DNA of 64,000 nucleotides from Morganella morganii (GTDB taxonomy: Bacteria > Pseudomonadota > Gammaproteobacteria > Enterobacterales > Enterobacteriaceae): NCBI RefSeq assembly GCF_019243775.1, contig NZ_CP069157.1:3750729-3814728 (forward strand), given 5' to 3'. Positions 50,909 through 59,408 of this stretch are shown one piece after another. Below the pieces are notes generated by a model, which worked only from the letters and a program-made list of their open reading frames with translations, searched no databases and was not told the DNA's origin. The position numbers and the translations under genes are program-made. Within the stretch, counting starts at the first letter, position 1. Each line of letters begins with the position of its first letter.

Positions 50909-51343
50909 TCAGCGGTCACGCGACGAAAAATAAAATCCCTTTCCTGTCCGTTTTCCGTCTTTATCCAGAATCTCGTAATACTCTTCCGTCACCACGGACT
51001 GCCCTTTATCCCAGCGTCCGGTATCTGACAGATTATCTGCACGGTAAACATCCCCGACTATGCGGTACTGCCGTCCTTTATAACGGATGTGTTTCGTCGC
51101 TCCGGGGGAAAACTGGCGCGTAACCTCGGTGTACTGCCCGTTACCGTCACGCCGCAGGCCGATCAGCCGCAGACCTTTTGTTGCCGGGTCATTATTAACC
51201 GCACCGGGCACCGGCATAGCCGGTGTCAGGGTAATCACCTCATAACGCTCAGAAAAATCACTTCTCCCGGTTTGCGGCCATGTGGCCGATGCGGATCCGC
51301 AGGCCAGCACCGTTAACAGCAAAAATATCAGCGTTTGTTTCAT
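50909..51343 (-). CDS. Small exported protein, unknown
   Basis: A 144-residue protein with a signal peptide (LIFLLLTVLACGSASA) and a basic, beta-rich mature part (IRYKGRQYRIVGDVYRADNL). The only cysteine lies in the signal region and does not form a clear lipobox. It is divergent from the haem-uptake operon across a 440-base AT-rich region that contains a Fur box. I do not recognise the family. Confidence 0.65.
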   Translation of the reverse strand: MKQTLIFLLLTVLACGSASATWPQTGRSDFSERYEVITLTPAMPVPGAVNNDPATKGLRLIGLRRDGNGQYTEVTRQFSPGATKHIRYKGRQYRIVGDVYRADNLSDTGRWDKGQSVVTEEYYEILDKDGKRTGKGFYFSSRDR

Positions 51344-51783
51344 TGTCAGACTATCCGTTCAGCTTAAAACACCGGACAGTATGAAACATAAATACCAAAT
51401 CAAATGCGATAATAACCATTAATTAAATACATTATTATTACGTTTAAAATCTCTCCATCAATAAAATAAAAAATAATCATCACTTTTAATGATATTTATG
51501 AATTAATAACCCGGTTTACCGCACAGAAAAACTCTGAATGTGCATCACATATTTTCATTCTTATATTTGAAATAAATCTGTCACAAAAAATAAAAAATTG
51601 TGATTTTTTAATTCGTTATTTAATTAGCATTCTAATCAAATTATTCTCATTGCAAACAAATGATAATAATTCTCATTTACAGAAAATTCATTCTCCTTTA
51701 TCGTTTATTTGCTTCCGGCAATCATACCGGAAAAAGGCATTTCACTCATCCGGTCATTCATTAAATTACAAGGAGTTTAGTTT
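51344..51783. other. AT-rich promoter region of the haem-uptake operon
   Basis: A very AT-rich non-coding stretch of 440 bases. It contains a good Fur box at 51659-51677 and a lone half-box ATTCTCATT at 51643-51651. No credible small gene was found. Confidence 0.7.
51659..51677 (+). promoter_or_regulatory. Fur box
   Basis: AATGATAAT-A-ATTCTCATT: a 9-1-9 inverted repeat with one mismatch between arms, the classical Fur operator. It is about 105 bases before the hemophilin-like gene and predicts repression of the operon by iron-loaded Fur. Confidence 0.8.
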
Positions 51784-52563
51784 ATGAATACATTTAATAT
51801 GAAAACCCCGCTGGCGACACTGGTTACCCTGTGTGCCGCATTCTCCGCGGTACAGGCTCAGGCTGATGCGGGCTATGGATCATCATCTGCCGAAGGCTTA
51901 AGTAACTATATATCTGTCGGCGTAACCGCTGCATCAGAGCGTCAGGGGCATCCGTCACCGGGCGGAGAACCGGGAATTGGTTATTCCGGCATGCACAACG
52001 GAACCAAAGTCAGCTTTGCCGGACTGCAGGGACCCAACCGTGCAACACCAAACGATAACGGTGTTTCTGTTATCACCTCAACTCCGCAGTCACACCGCAG
52101 TATGGGCTCTTTTAATTTTGCCAAAATAGCCGATGCCGATATTTATTACGGTGAATGGGTTTCCGGTACTGATTTCAGCGATGATTCCCATATGGTGTAT
52201 TACGCCGGGAAAGATATTACCGCCGCCATGCCATCCGAAGGGACGGCACAGTACAGCATTAAAGGACTCAGCGGGTACAGCAGCGGTGAACAGATCAGCG
52301 GTACATTCAGTACGGATTTTGATGCCAATACCTTTAGCGGCTCTCTAAGCTCAACCGAGCTCAGCTACAGCCTGAGCGGGGATATCAGTGGTTCAACCTT
52401 TGATGGAACCGCATCTGTCAGCACCACCGGTACCGATACCACAGCCGTCAGCGGTACGACCAACGGGCATTTCTTTGGTGACAATGCACAGCAGGTTGCC
52501 GGTTATGCTGAGTTCAGCAGTGATAAAGCGAAGAATATCGCGTTCGGCGGAACCAAGTCTTAA
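51784..52563 (+). CDS. Hemophilin-like Slam-dependent secreted haem-binding protein
   Basis: A 259-residue protein with a signal peptide (LATLVTLCAAFSAVQAQADA) and no lipobox cysteine, so the mature form is probably soluble. The C-terminal 120 residues are a beta-rich barrel with serine/threonine-rich hairpins ending GHFFGDNAQQVAGYAEFSS and IAFGGTK. That is the TbpB-type barrel signature recognised by Slam exporters. Hemophilins of Haemophilus and Acinetobacter have this layout with an N-terminal haem pocket; here histidines occur near residues 56-72. AAGGAG precedes the ATG. Haem as ligand is inferred from the family and from the Fur box, Slam, receptor and TonB around it. Confidence 0.78.
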   Translation: MNTFNMKTPLATLVTLCAAFSAVQAQADAGYGSSSAEGLSNYISVGVTAASERQGHPSPGGEPGIGYSGMHNGTKVSFAGLQGPNRATPNDNGVSVITSTPQSHRSMGSFNFAKIADADIYYGEWVSGTDFSDDSHMVYYAGKDITAAMPSEGTAQYSIKGLSGYSSGEQISGTFSTDFDANTFSGSLSSTELSYSLSGDISGSTFDGTASVSTTGTDTTAVSGTTNGHFFGDNAQQVAGYAEFSSDKAKNIAFGGTKS

Positions 52564-52626
52564 TTCATTATTGATACATTTCATCAGGAACAGATTATCT
52601 GTTCCTGGTGTTTAGCGGATATAAAT

Positions 52627-53979
52627 ATGTCATCGCAGATAAAGTTAATTTACGGATTTATTCTTTTTTTATTATTACTTGCTTTTTCATTACCGGTATC
52701 TGCAACCATACAAAAAAATAATCATTCAGAGAATGATAATACTGCACGAAATTTATATCTCTCACTAAAGAAAAATAACCTCAAAGCAATTTATCATTAC
52801 TTATCTGTTTATCAGCAGGAACATCAGGCTGACCCGTTACTGATAATCTTCAGCCAGGCAAAACTGGCCTATTTAAACCAGCGCCCCGGGGTTGCAATCC
52901 GGTTATATAACACTATTCTGCAACAGAAACCCCATTTCTTTACCGCACAACTGGAACTGGCCCGCAGCTACCGGGCTGATCGTCAGCTCGGGAACGCCTT
53001 GCTTTTGTTCCGGGAACTGAGCCAGCGCCTGCCGGTGACCTCTCCCCACTATCCGGAGATTACCCGCGCCATTACCGAACTCACCCGGGCACTCAGTTGG
53101 TCATTACTGCTCAGCGCCGGTAGCCATTACACGGATAACTATTATCAGACTCCACTGCCGAAAACACACTGCCTGCACTACAGCCCCGATGGTTCCTGTT
53201 ACGCCAGCCTTATTCCGCAGATCCCCCACACCGTCTTACAATGGCGCAGCGACTGGGATCTGCGCAGGCTGACGCCGCTGTCCGGCTCCCATTTTCTGAC
53301 GCAGCACTACCGGGTATCCACCCGGTATGATGCCGCGAATCAGGCAGCCAATACCTTAACACTGACTGCTAAAACGGGTTATCACTATCAGGATCACCAT
53401 ACTTTATGGCAACTGACTCCGCTGCTGGAGCAGCATTTTTCCGCCGGGCGCCGTTTTTCCTCAGCTTACGGCTTACAAACGTATCTGAATCAGCAACTCA
53501 GCCCGGAGTGGTCTCTCGGCGGATTGGCTGCACTTCGACAGCACCGTTATCAGCCTTATCTGCATTCACATAACGGCACTGAATACCAGTTGATACCACA
53601 GATAACCTGGCGTCCGCATCCGGCAGCCACGCTGTATTTACAGGCAGAAACCACCGTCCACAAAAAAAATGATCCCTATAAACATTACCAGACGGCTGCC
53701 CTGCATACCGGCCTGACCTATCTGTGGCACCCTTTTGTGTCCCAGTCTGTTCATGCCGTTTACACCCGTAAACGTTATCACCATACACATCCGTTACACC
53801 GCCAGGCCAGGGAGGATCTCACCCGACAGTACAGTACAACACTCGCGCTCTATCCGCCGTCATTCGCGCAAATTTCACCTCAGCTTTCACTGATCCACAC
53901 CCGCAACCGCAGTTCTGTCCCATGGCTTTATAGCTACCGGCAGACTGAAATCATGCTGCGTTTTGAACGGCTGTTTTAA
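52627..53979 (+). CDS. Slam (DUF560, type XI secretion) outer-membrane exporter
   Basis: A 450-residue outer-membrane protein. After the signal peptide come tetratricopeptide-like helices (about residues 40-150, for example PGVAIRLYNTILQQKPHFFT and QLELARSYRADRQLGNAL). The rest forms a beta barrel ending in phenylalanine (EIMLRFERLF). This is the Slam/DUF560 plan of Neisseria Slam, Acinetobacter HsmA and Xenorhabdus NilB/HrpB, which move a TbpB-barrel cargo across the outer membrane. The likely cargo is the protein encoded immediately upstream. Confidence 0.85.
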   Translation: MSSQIKLIYGFILFLLLLAFSLPVSATIQKNNHSENDNTARNLYLSLKKNNLKAIYHYLSVYQQEHQADPLLIIFSQAKLAYLNQRPGVAIRLYNTILQQKPHFFTAQLELARSYRADRQLGNALLLFRELSQRLPVTSPHYPEITRAITELTRALSWSLLLSAGSHYTDNYYQTPLPKTHCLHYSPDGSCYASLIPQIPHTVLQWRSDWDLRRLTPLSGSHFLTQHYRVSTRYDAANQAANTLTLTAKTGYHYQDHHTLWQLTPLLEQHFSAGRRFSSAYGLQTYLNQQLSPEWSLGGLAALRQHRYQPYLHSHNGTEYQLIPQITWRPHPAATLYLQAETTVHKKNDPYKHYQTAALHTGLTYLWHPFVSQSVHAVYTRKRYHHTHPLHRQAREDLTRQYSTTLALYPPSFAQISPQLSLIHTRNRSSVPWLYSYRQTEIMLRFERLF

Positions 53980-54019
53980 CCCTTTCTGATTATTTATTTT
54001 TTATCATCCGGGAATCGTT

Positions 54020-56962
54020 ATGTCTTCGCATTCACCATTATCTGGTCACCCATATAAAACAATCACACTGCTTCTGCCCGTGTTATTTATCCCGCTGCCG
54101 GGACTGGCGGCAGAGGAAAAAGATCAGCACCTGGGCGATATTACGCTCCGTAATGAACAGACCGCTGCTGACAGCGCCAAAGATAAAATCTATGACAAAA
54201 ATGTCTCCACCCTGATCCTCACCAAAGAAGAAATAGAGCGCTATAAAGGCGCCTCTGCCGCCGATATTCTCAAAGGCGCCAACGGGGTATTCAGCGGTGA
54301 TGCCCGCAACGGCAACGCGCTGGATGTCAATATCCGCGGAATACAGGGGCCGGGCCGTGTACCGGTCACCATCGACGGCACCGAACAGGCCGTGACGGTG
54401 TACCGGGGTTATAACGGTGCCAATAACCGTAACTACCTTGACCCGATACTGATCAGTGAAATTGAGATTGAAAAAGGCCCGTCCCTTAACCCGCTCCTGA
54501 AAACGTCGGTAGGCGGCGGTGTTGCCATGAAAACGCTCACTATCAATGACGTGGTGAAAAACGGTGACCAGTTTGGTGCTGCACTGATGCTGGAAAACAG
54601 CAGTAACACCACCAAAGCCCGGATACCCAATCTGGGGCTCGGGGAAGATTACCGCCTTGTGGATAATATGCAATTTGATTGGCTTATCATTGACGACCCC
54701 GGCACCCATTTAACCCCGGAAAATCGTGATAATGCCCCCACACTGAATAAAAGCGACTACGCCTGGCGTCTGGCAGTGGGTACCCGTCAGGAAAATATGG
54801 ATCTGCTGCTGGCTTATGCTTACCGCGACCGGGGAAACTATTTTGCCGGTAAACGCCACAGCGAAAACTATAATGATGAAATGTCTGACAGTGATATCGG
54901 TATTTTGCAAATGTCGAATATGACTTACGACCCGTATATGCCGTTTGTGTCCCGTATTTACCGCAAGGGTAATGAAGTTCCCAATACATCGGCAAAAACG
55001 GAATCCTGGCTGATAAAAAATACCTGGTATCTGAATGATGACCACGCGCTGCAACTCAGCTGGCGCGATACCCGCTCGGATTTCGGCGATATTATGCCTT
55101 CCCGGCTGGGCTGGATCCGCGCTGAGGATAATATTATTCCGCAGTGGCCGCTGGCTGACCTGCATGCACAGGCCGGTTATCTTCACCTGAAATCCCAACC
55201 GGCACATTTTACCTATATTGATGCAGATATCCGCCTGTGGACCACCCTGACCACCAGCAATACCAACTCCGGCGGCGGCTGGCCGCGTTACCCGAAGAAT
55301 ATGGACTACGGCTATAAACAGGGGGATATCAACACCATCAACCCGGCAATCGATGGAACACTGATTAACACCGCTGCCCTGAATGTACAGAATCAGCGCT
55401 ACGGGCTGGATTTCAGCAATAAGTTTGCTTTTACCCCGGAACTGTCGGTGACTCTGGCCGCCAATATGCAGTTTGAGCATCTGGACAGTAATACCAGCCT
55501 GGAAAACTATAAACTCTTTATGTTCGCTGTTCCCGCCCGTAAAGGCCGCCGCTTTGAATATCAGCAATCCGTCAGCCTGGACTGGCAGCCGGTCTCCTGG
55601 CTGTCACTTAGTGCCGGCGGCAGACAAGCCGTATACTGGAGTGTGGATGATCTCTCCAATGAGTGCGCCGCCCGCAAAGACCCCTACTGCAAACAAAACT
55701 ATGAAGTTACCGGTTATTACCTGAATTATTTCCGGAATATGACCGAAATAGAATCACAGGTTTATAAAAAACGGCAGCAGGGTATGTGGCACGAACTGAC
55801 CCCGGAAGAAAAACAAGCAACATGGGGAAAAATTTTTCAGTCTATATACCCAAAATGGCGTCGTGATTACCTCAACAACCGGAAAGACCGGCCAATGGTA
55901 CATGAGCAGGCATTCTGGCCGGTGGATACCAGTGACGGACGCCTGAAACAGAAAGACCGGCCGGATATCGATACCGCATTACGGGGTATTGATCCCTATA
56001 CCGGGCAGGAAACCTATCTCTATGAGTATGGCAGCCTCCCTATTTCGCACGGTGACAGAGAACTTCAGGCAGTCACCCACACCTGGAAAGAAAAACCCCG
56101 CCGCCAGGCTAGCGCCTGGACACCGATGCTGTCTGCCTCGGTGCATCTGACTGATGATCTGCGTCTGTATGGCCGCTATGCGGAAACCGTACGTATGCCG
56201 AGCCTGTTTGAGGATACTGTCGGGTTTTCCGGTTCCTCTGTCCCGCATATCGGTTACCGTTATAAACCGGAACGTGCGGTAACACGGGAATACGGTGTAG
56301 TTTTTAACGGGAAATCACTGCTTCATGCTGACCGCCATGCAGATATCCGGCTGAACTACTTCCATACGGATATCCTCAATGTCTTTGATCGTGATAATTA
56401 TTTCCGTTTTACACAGATGGATAAGCAGATCCTGAAAGGGATTGAAATCCAGGCCCGTTATGATCATGGCTGGATCTTCAGTGATCTGGGGGTGACCTAT
56501 AACCTCACCAATAAAGTCTGTGATGAAACATCCCATGCCTTTATGGATCCGACCGGGCTGAAAGATATCCCGTCATGCATTGACGGCGGTTATCCGGGCG
56601 GGTTCCTGCGCACCCAAATCCAGCCGCACTACTCTGTGACCTTTAACCTCGGCGGGCGTTTATTGCAGGAGTCATTAGAAATCGGCAGTCGCTGGCTCTA
56701 CCACAGTGCGGTGGAAAACAGCCAGGAGAAACGTCTGATGACGATTGTCCCTAACCAATACAGCAATTTTAATAACTACCCGATGCGCTGGAATTCGGTA
56801 CTGACTGTGGATGCTTACGCCAAATATAAAATCACACCGGATGTTACCCTCGAACTGACGGCCACCAACCTGACCAATGAATATTACCTCGACCCGCTCA
56901 CCCGTTCGATGATGCCTGCACCGGGCCGGGCCGTAAAATTCAATGTTTCCGCGAGGTTCTGA
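54020..56962 (+). CDS. TonB-dependent outer-membrane receptor (probable haem/hemophilin receptor)
   Basis: A 980-residue TonB-dependent receptor. It has a signal peptide (ITLLLPVLFIPLPGLAA) and a plug domain ([55 protein letters not shown]). The long 22-strand barrel has large loops and ends in FNVSARF. Two cysteine pairs occur in extracellular-loop-like regions (CAARKDPYC and CDETSHAF...SCIDGG). The classic haem-receptor FRAP and NPNL motifs are not visible; the equivalent position reads ETVRMPSLFED. Position 40 bases after the Slam gene suggests it takes haem from the secreted protein. Confidence 0.88.
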   Translation: MSSHSPLSGHPYKTITLLLPVLFIPLPGLAAEEKDQHLGDITLRNEQTAADSAKDKIYDKNVSTLILTKEEIERYKGASAADILKGANGVFSGDARNGNALDVNIRGIQGPGRVPVTIDGTEQAVTVYRGYNGANNRNYLDPILISEIEIEKGPSLNPLLKTSVGGGVAMKTLTINDVVKNGDQFGAALMLENSSNTTKARIPNLGLGEDYRLVDNMQFDWLIIDDPGTHLTPENRDNAPTLNKSDYAWRLAVGTRQENMDLLLAYAYRDRGNYFAGKRHSENYNDEMSDSDIGILQMSNMTYDPYMPFVSRIYRKGNEVPNTSAKTESWLIKNTWYLNDDHALQLSWRDTRSDFGDIMPSRLGWIRAEDNIIPQWPLADLHAQAGYLHLKSQPAHFTYIDADIRLWTTLTTSNTNSGGGWPRYPKNMDYGYKQGDINTINPAIDGTLINTAALNVQNQRYGLDFSNKFAFTPELSVTLAANMQFEHLDSNTSLENYKLFMFAVPARKGRRFEYQQSVSLDWQPVSWLSLSAGGRQAVYWSVDDLSNECAARKDPYCKQNYEVTGYYLNYFRNMTEIESQVYKKRQQGMWHELTPEEKQATWGKIFQSIYPKWRRDYLNNRKDRPMVHEQAFWPVDTSDGRLKQKDRPDIDTALRGIDPYTGQETYLYEYGSLPISHGDRELQAVTHTWKEKPRRQASAWTPMLSASVHLTDDLRLYGRYAETVRMPSLFEDTVGFSGSSVPHIGYRYKPERAVTREYGVVFNGKSLLHADRHADIRLNYFHTDILNVFDRDNYFRFTQMDKQILKGIEIQARYDHGWIFSDLGVTYNLTNKVCDETSHAFMDPTGLKDIPSCIDGGYPGGFLRTQIQPHYSVTFNLGGRLLQESLEIGSRWLYHSAVENSQEKRLMTIVPNQYSNFNNYPMRWNSVLTVDAYAKYKITPDVTLELTATNLTNEYYLDPLTRSMMPAPGRAVKFNVSARF

Positions 56963-56965
56963 TTT

Positions 56966-57763
56966 ATGTACGGCGCAATAGCATTACCGCATCCGCCTTT
57001 CCTGTTTTCCCGGGAAAGAACCGGAACGTGGCAGCAGATGGTTTCTGCTGCTGCGATCGGTGTGTGTTTCTCCGTCGCCGGGCTGCTCATCACGGGCAGC
57101 CCCCCGGTGACCGCCCCGCAACAGCATCAGATTGATAACCGGGGACAAACCCCGGCGGTTTCCGTTGCCATTCAGATGAGTGCAGCACCGGCATATCAGG
57201 AGACAGAGCCGGAGGAGGAACAATTACCACCACCACAGGAATCACCGTCTCAGGCAGAACTGGCAACCACCCGCCGGAAAACACCGGAGAAAACAACCAA
57301 ACCACCATCAGCAAAACCGGCAGTAAACGCTGTGAACAAAAAAACGGAGAAATCAGAACCGATCACCACAAAAACCACCGCGGATACCGGAGAGGATAAA
57401 ACCACACAGCAGCAGTCCGGCGGACAGGCAGTATCCCCGACAAATTCTGCCACCGCAGGAGCCGATAACCGGAAAGCACAGGAGGATTACTTTAACCTGC
57501 TGCGGCAAAAAATTGAGGAGCAAAAACATTACCCCCGCCGAGCCCGCAGCGCCGGGCAGCGGGGGATCAGCACCATTTCCTTTTCTCTCGACGATAACGG
57601 CAAACCTTTTGCACCGGTCGTTACCCGCTCTTCCGGTTATGAATTACTGGATAACGCCGCAATGGATGCTGTCATCAGGGTTGCTGCTGTCGGTACGCCG
57701 CCACCAGGTGCAAAACGGAGGGTGACATTCTCATTACGTTTTCAGCTGAACAAGGGTTTTTAA
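56966..57763 (+). CDS. TonB family energy-transducing protein
   Basis: A 265-residue TonB. It has one N-terminal membrane helix (MVSAAAIGVCFSVAGLLI), a proline/lysine/threonine-rich periplasmic spacer (EPEEEQLPPPQESPSQAE onward) and the C-terminal domain (HYPRRARSAGQRGISTISFS, YELLDNAAMDAVIRVA, FSLRFQL). It starts three bases after the receptor stop, so it is a dedicated TonB for this operon. No exbB or exbD is nearby; the chromosomal pair must be shared. Confidence 0.9.
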   Translation: MYGAIALPHPPFLFSRERTGTWQQMVSAAAIGVCFSVAGLLITGSPPVTAPQQHQIDNRGQTPAVSVAIQMSAAPAYQETEPEEEQLPPPQESPSQAELATTRRKTPEKTTKPPSAKPAVNAVNKKTEKSEPITTKTTADTGEDKTTQQQSGGQAVSPTNSATAGADNRKAQEDYFNLLRQKIEEQKHYPRRARSAGQRGISTISFSLDDNGKPFAPVVTRSSGYELLDNAAMDAVIRVAAVGTPPPGAKRRVTFSLRFQLNKGF

Positions 57764-57810
57764 CGGCTGAGTGTATTCACGACAGTGATTATTTCTTGTG
57801 CACACAGAGC

Positions 57811-57836
57811 TAATAGGTATACTGGTCTACCTATTA
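57811..57836. promoter_or_regulatory. Palindromic operator upstream of the tetR gene
   Basis: TAATAGGTA-N8-TACCTATTA, a perfect 9-bp inverted repeat 23 bases before the TetR start, overlapping the likely promoter. It is best explained as the autoregulatory site of the adjacent regulator. Confidence 0.7.
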
Positions 57837-57859
57837 ATTAAACACAAGAGATTTTCCGG

Positions 57860-58453
57860 ATGAAAGACACCGACGCAACACAGACCCGGCTCAGTGCCAG
57901 AGACCGTTTACTGGAAGCCGCAGGCATCTTATTTTACAACGAGGGCATTGCGGCAACCGGTATTGATACGATCACCAAAAAGGCCGGTGTCGCTAAAAAA
58001 AGTCTGTATAACAATTTCAGCTCCAAAGCTGAGTTGGTAACCACTTACATCCGGCTGCGGCATGAAGAATGGCTGGCGTTATATGATGTCCGTCTGCAAC
58101 AGGCAACAACCCCGGTACAGCGGATCCTGGCGGTATTTGATGCTTATCACGACCATGCTGAGTTTGCCTATGAACGGGGATTCCGGGGATGCGGCCTGCT
58201 GAACGCAGCCGCTGAGTTTCCGGCCGGCAGTGAGGAACGTCGCGAAGTGTGTGCTCACAAATCTGAAGTAGCTGATATTATCCACAAGAACCTTTATCAG
58301 TTGCTGCCGGAAGACACCGCGAAAGCAGAGCAACTGACCGCACACCTGGCGTTCTTACTGGAAGGTGCGATTGTACTCGCCGGGCTGGAAGAGCACGGGG
58401 CACGGGTATTACAGGCTGCCGCCATGGCAAAAACCATGCTGGAGGCGCTGTGA
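57860..58453 (+). CDS. TetR/AcrR family regulator
   Basis: A 197-residue TetR regulator with the N-terminal HTH (GIAATGIDTITKKAGVAKKSLYNNF) and a ligand domain with two cysteines (RGCGLL, VCAHKS). It overlaps the exporter gene downstream by four bases and has a perfect palindrome in front, so it probably represses its own operon, including the EamA transporter. Inducer unknown. Confidence 0.9.
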   Translation: MKDTDATQTRLSARDRLLEAAGILFYNEGIAATGIDTITKKAGVAKKSLYNNFSSKAELVTTYIRLRHEEWLALYDVRLQQATTPVQRILAVFDAYHDHAEFAYERGFRGCGLLNAAAEFPAGSEERREVCAHKSEVADIIHKNLYQLLPEDTAKAEQLTAHLAFLLEGAIVLAGLEEHGARVLQAAAMAKTMLEAL

Positions 58454-59397
58454 TCCAGACACCCAAAGGCCACTTTGCCGGAATTGCCGTCATTATCCTG
58501 GCCTCCTTCTTATGGGGAACCACCGGGGTTTCTGCCACCTTCGCACCGGATGTCAGTCCTGTTGCTATCGGTGCTGCCGCCATGGGTTTCGGCGGGTTGC
58601 TCCAGGCCGCGATTGCCATCACACCGATCCGCCGCAGCCTCGGCACTTTCCGGCAGCAATGGCATTTGCTGTTATTGGGTGCCGTTGCTGTTGCCGTATA
58701 TCCGCTCGCCTTTTACGGCTCAATGCGACTGGCCGGGGTGACTATCGGCACCGTAGTATCGATCGGAACGGCACCGGTTTTATCGGCAATTATTGAAATT
58801 ATCATGGACGGAGCCCGCATGACACTGCGCTGGTTGAGCGGTGCAGTACTCGGCCTGACAGGTATTGCGCTTCTTTCCCTTTCCGGCGGCACGGAACAGA
58901 TTGCTGCAGCGGATGCATCCGCCACACTGACAGGTGTCATACTGGGATTACTCGCCGCCTTTACTTATGCGCTTTATTCCTGGGCCGCGCGCCGCCTGAT
59001 GCAGCGCAACATTCCGTCACGGGCAGCTATGGGCGGTATTTTCGGGATCGGGGGATTACTGCTGATGCCAGTATTAGCACTTTACGGCGCACCATTCCTG
59101 GATTCGTGGCAGAACGCCGCAGTCGGCATTTACATGGCTTGTGTACCGATGTTTCTGGGCTATGTCTGTTTCGGTTATGCACTGGCACGTATTCCCGCCA
59201 GTACCGCCACCACAATTACACTGCTGGAACCGGTTGTCGCCGCCGCACTCGCCGCCATTATTGTCGGCGAACAACTCACCACCGCCGGCTGGGCCGGAGT
59301 CGCACTGATTTTCACCTGTCTGGTCTGTATTACACTACCTGCCCGGCGTAAGACACAGGCAGTGAATGTGGCTGTCGTTAAACCGAATCAGTGTTAG
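58450..59397 (+). CDS. EamA/DMT family transporter
   Basis: A 315-residue ten-helix drug/metabolite transporter with two EamA repeats (IILASFLWGTTGVSATFAP and VILGLLAAFTYALYSWAAR). The GTG start (58450) overlaps the TetR stop (GTGA). Co-transcription with the regulator suggests small-molecule export under ligand control. Substrate unknown. It ends eleven bases before convergent mnmE. Confidence 0.88.
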   Translation: MIQTPKGHFAGIAVIILASFLWGTTGVSATFAPDVSPVAIGAAAMGFGGLLQAAIAITPIRRSLGTFRQQWHLLLLGAVAVAVYPLAFYGSMRLAGVTIGTVVSIGTAPVLSAIIEIIMDGARMTLRWLSGAVLGLTGIALLSLSGGTEQIAAADASATLTGVILGLLAAFTYALYSWAARRLMQRNIPSRAAMGGIFGIGGLLLMPVLALYGAPFLDSWQNAAVGIYMACVPMFLGYVCFGYALARIPASTATTITLLEPVVAAALAAIIVGEQLTTAGWAGVALIFTCLVCITLPARRKTQAVNVAVVKPNQC

Positions 59398-59408
59398 GGT
59401 TTGTCAGC

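Noticed and set aside
54710..55567. Long open frame antisense to the TonB-dependent receptor
   Set aside because: No ribosome site, no recognisable protein features, and it mirrors a clearly coding gene; a shadow frame. The same holds for 54083-54709.
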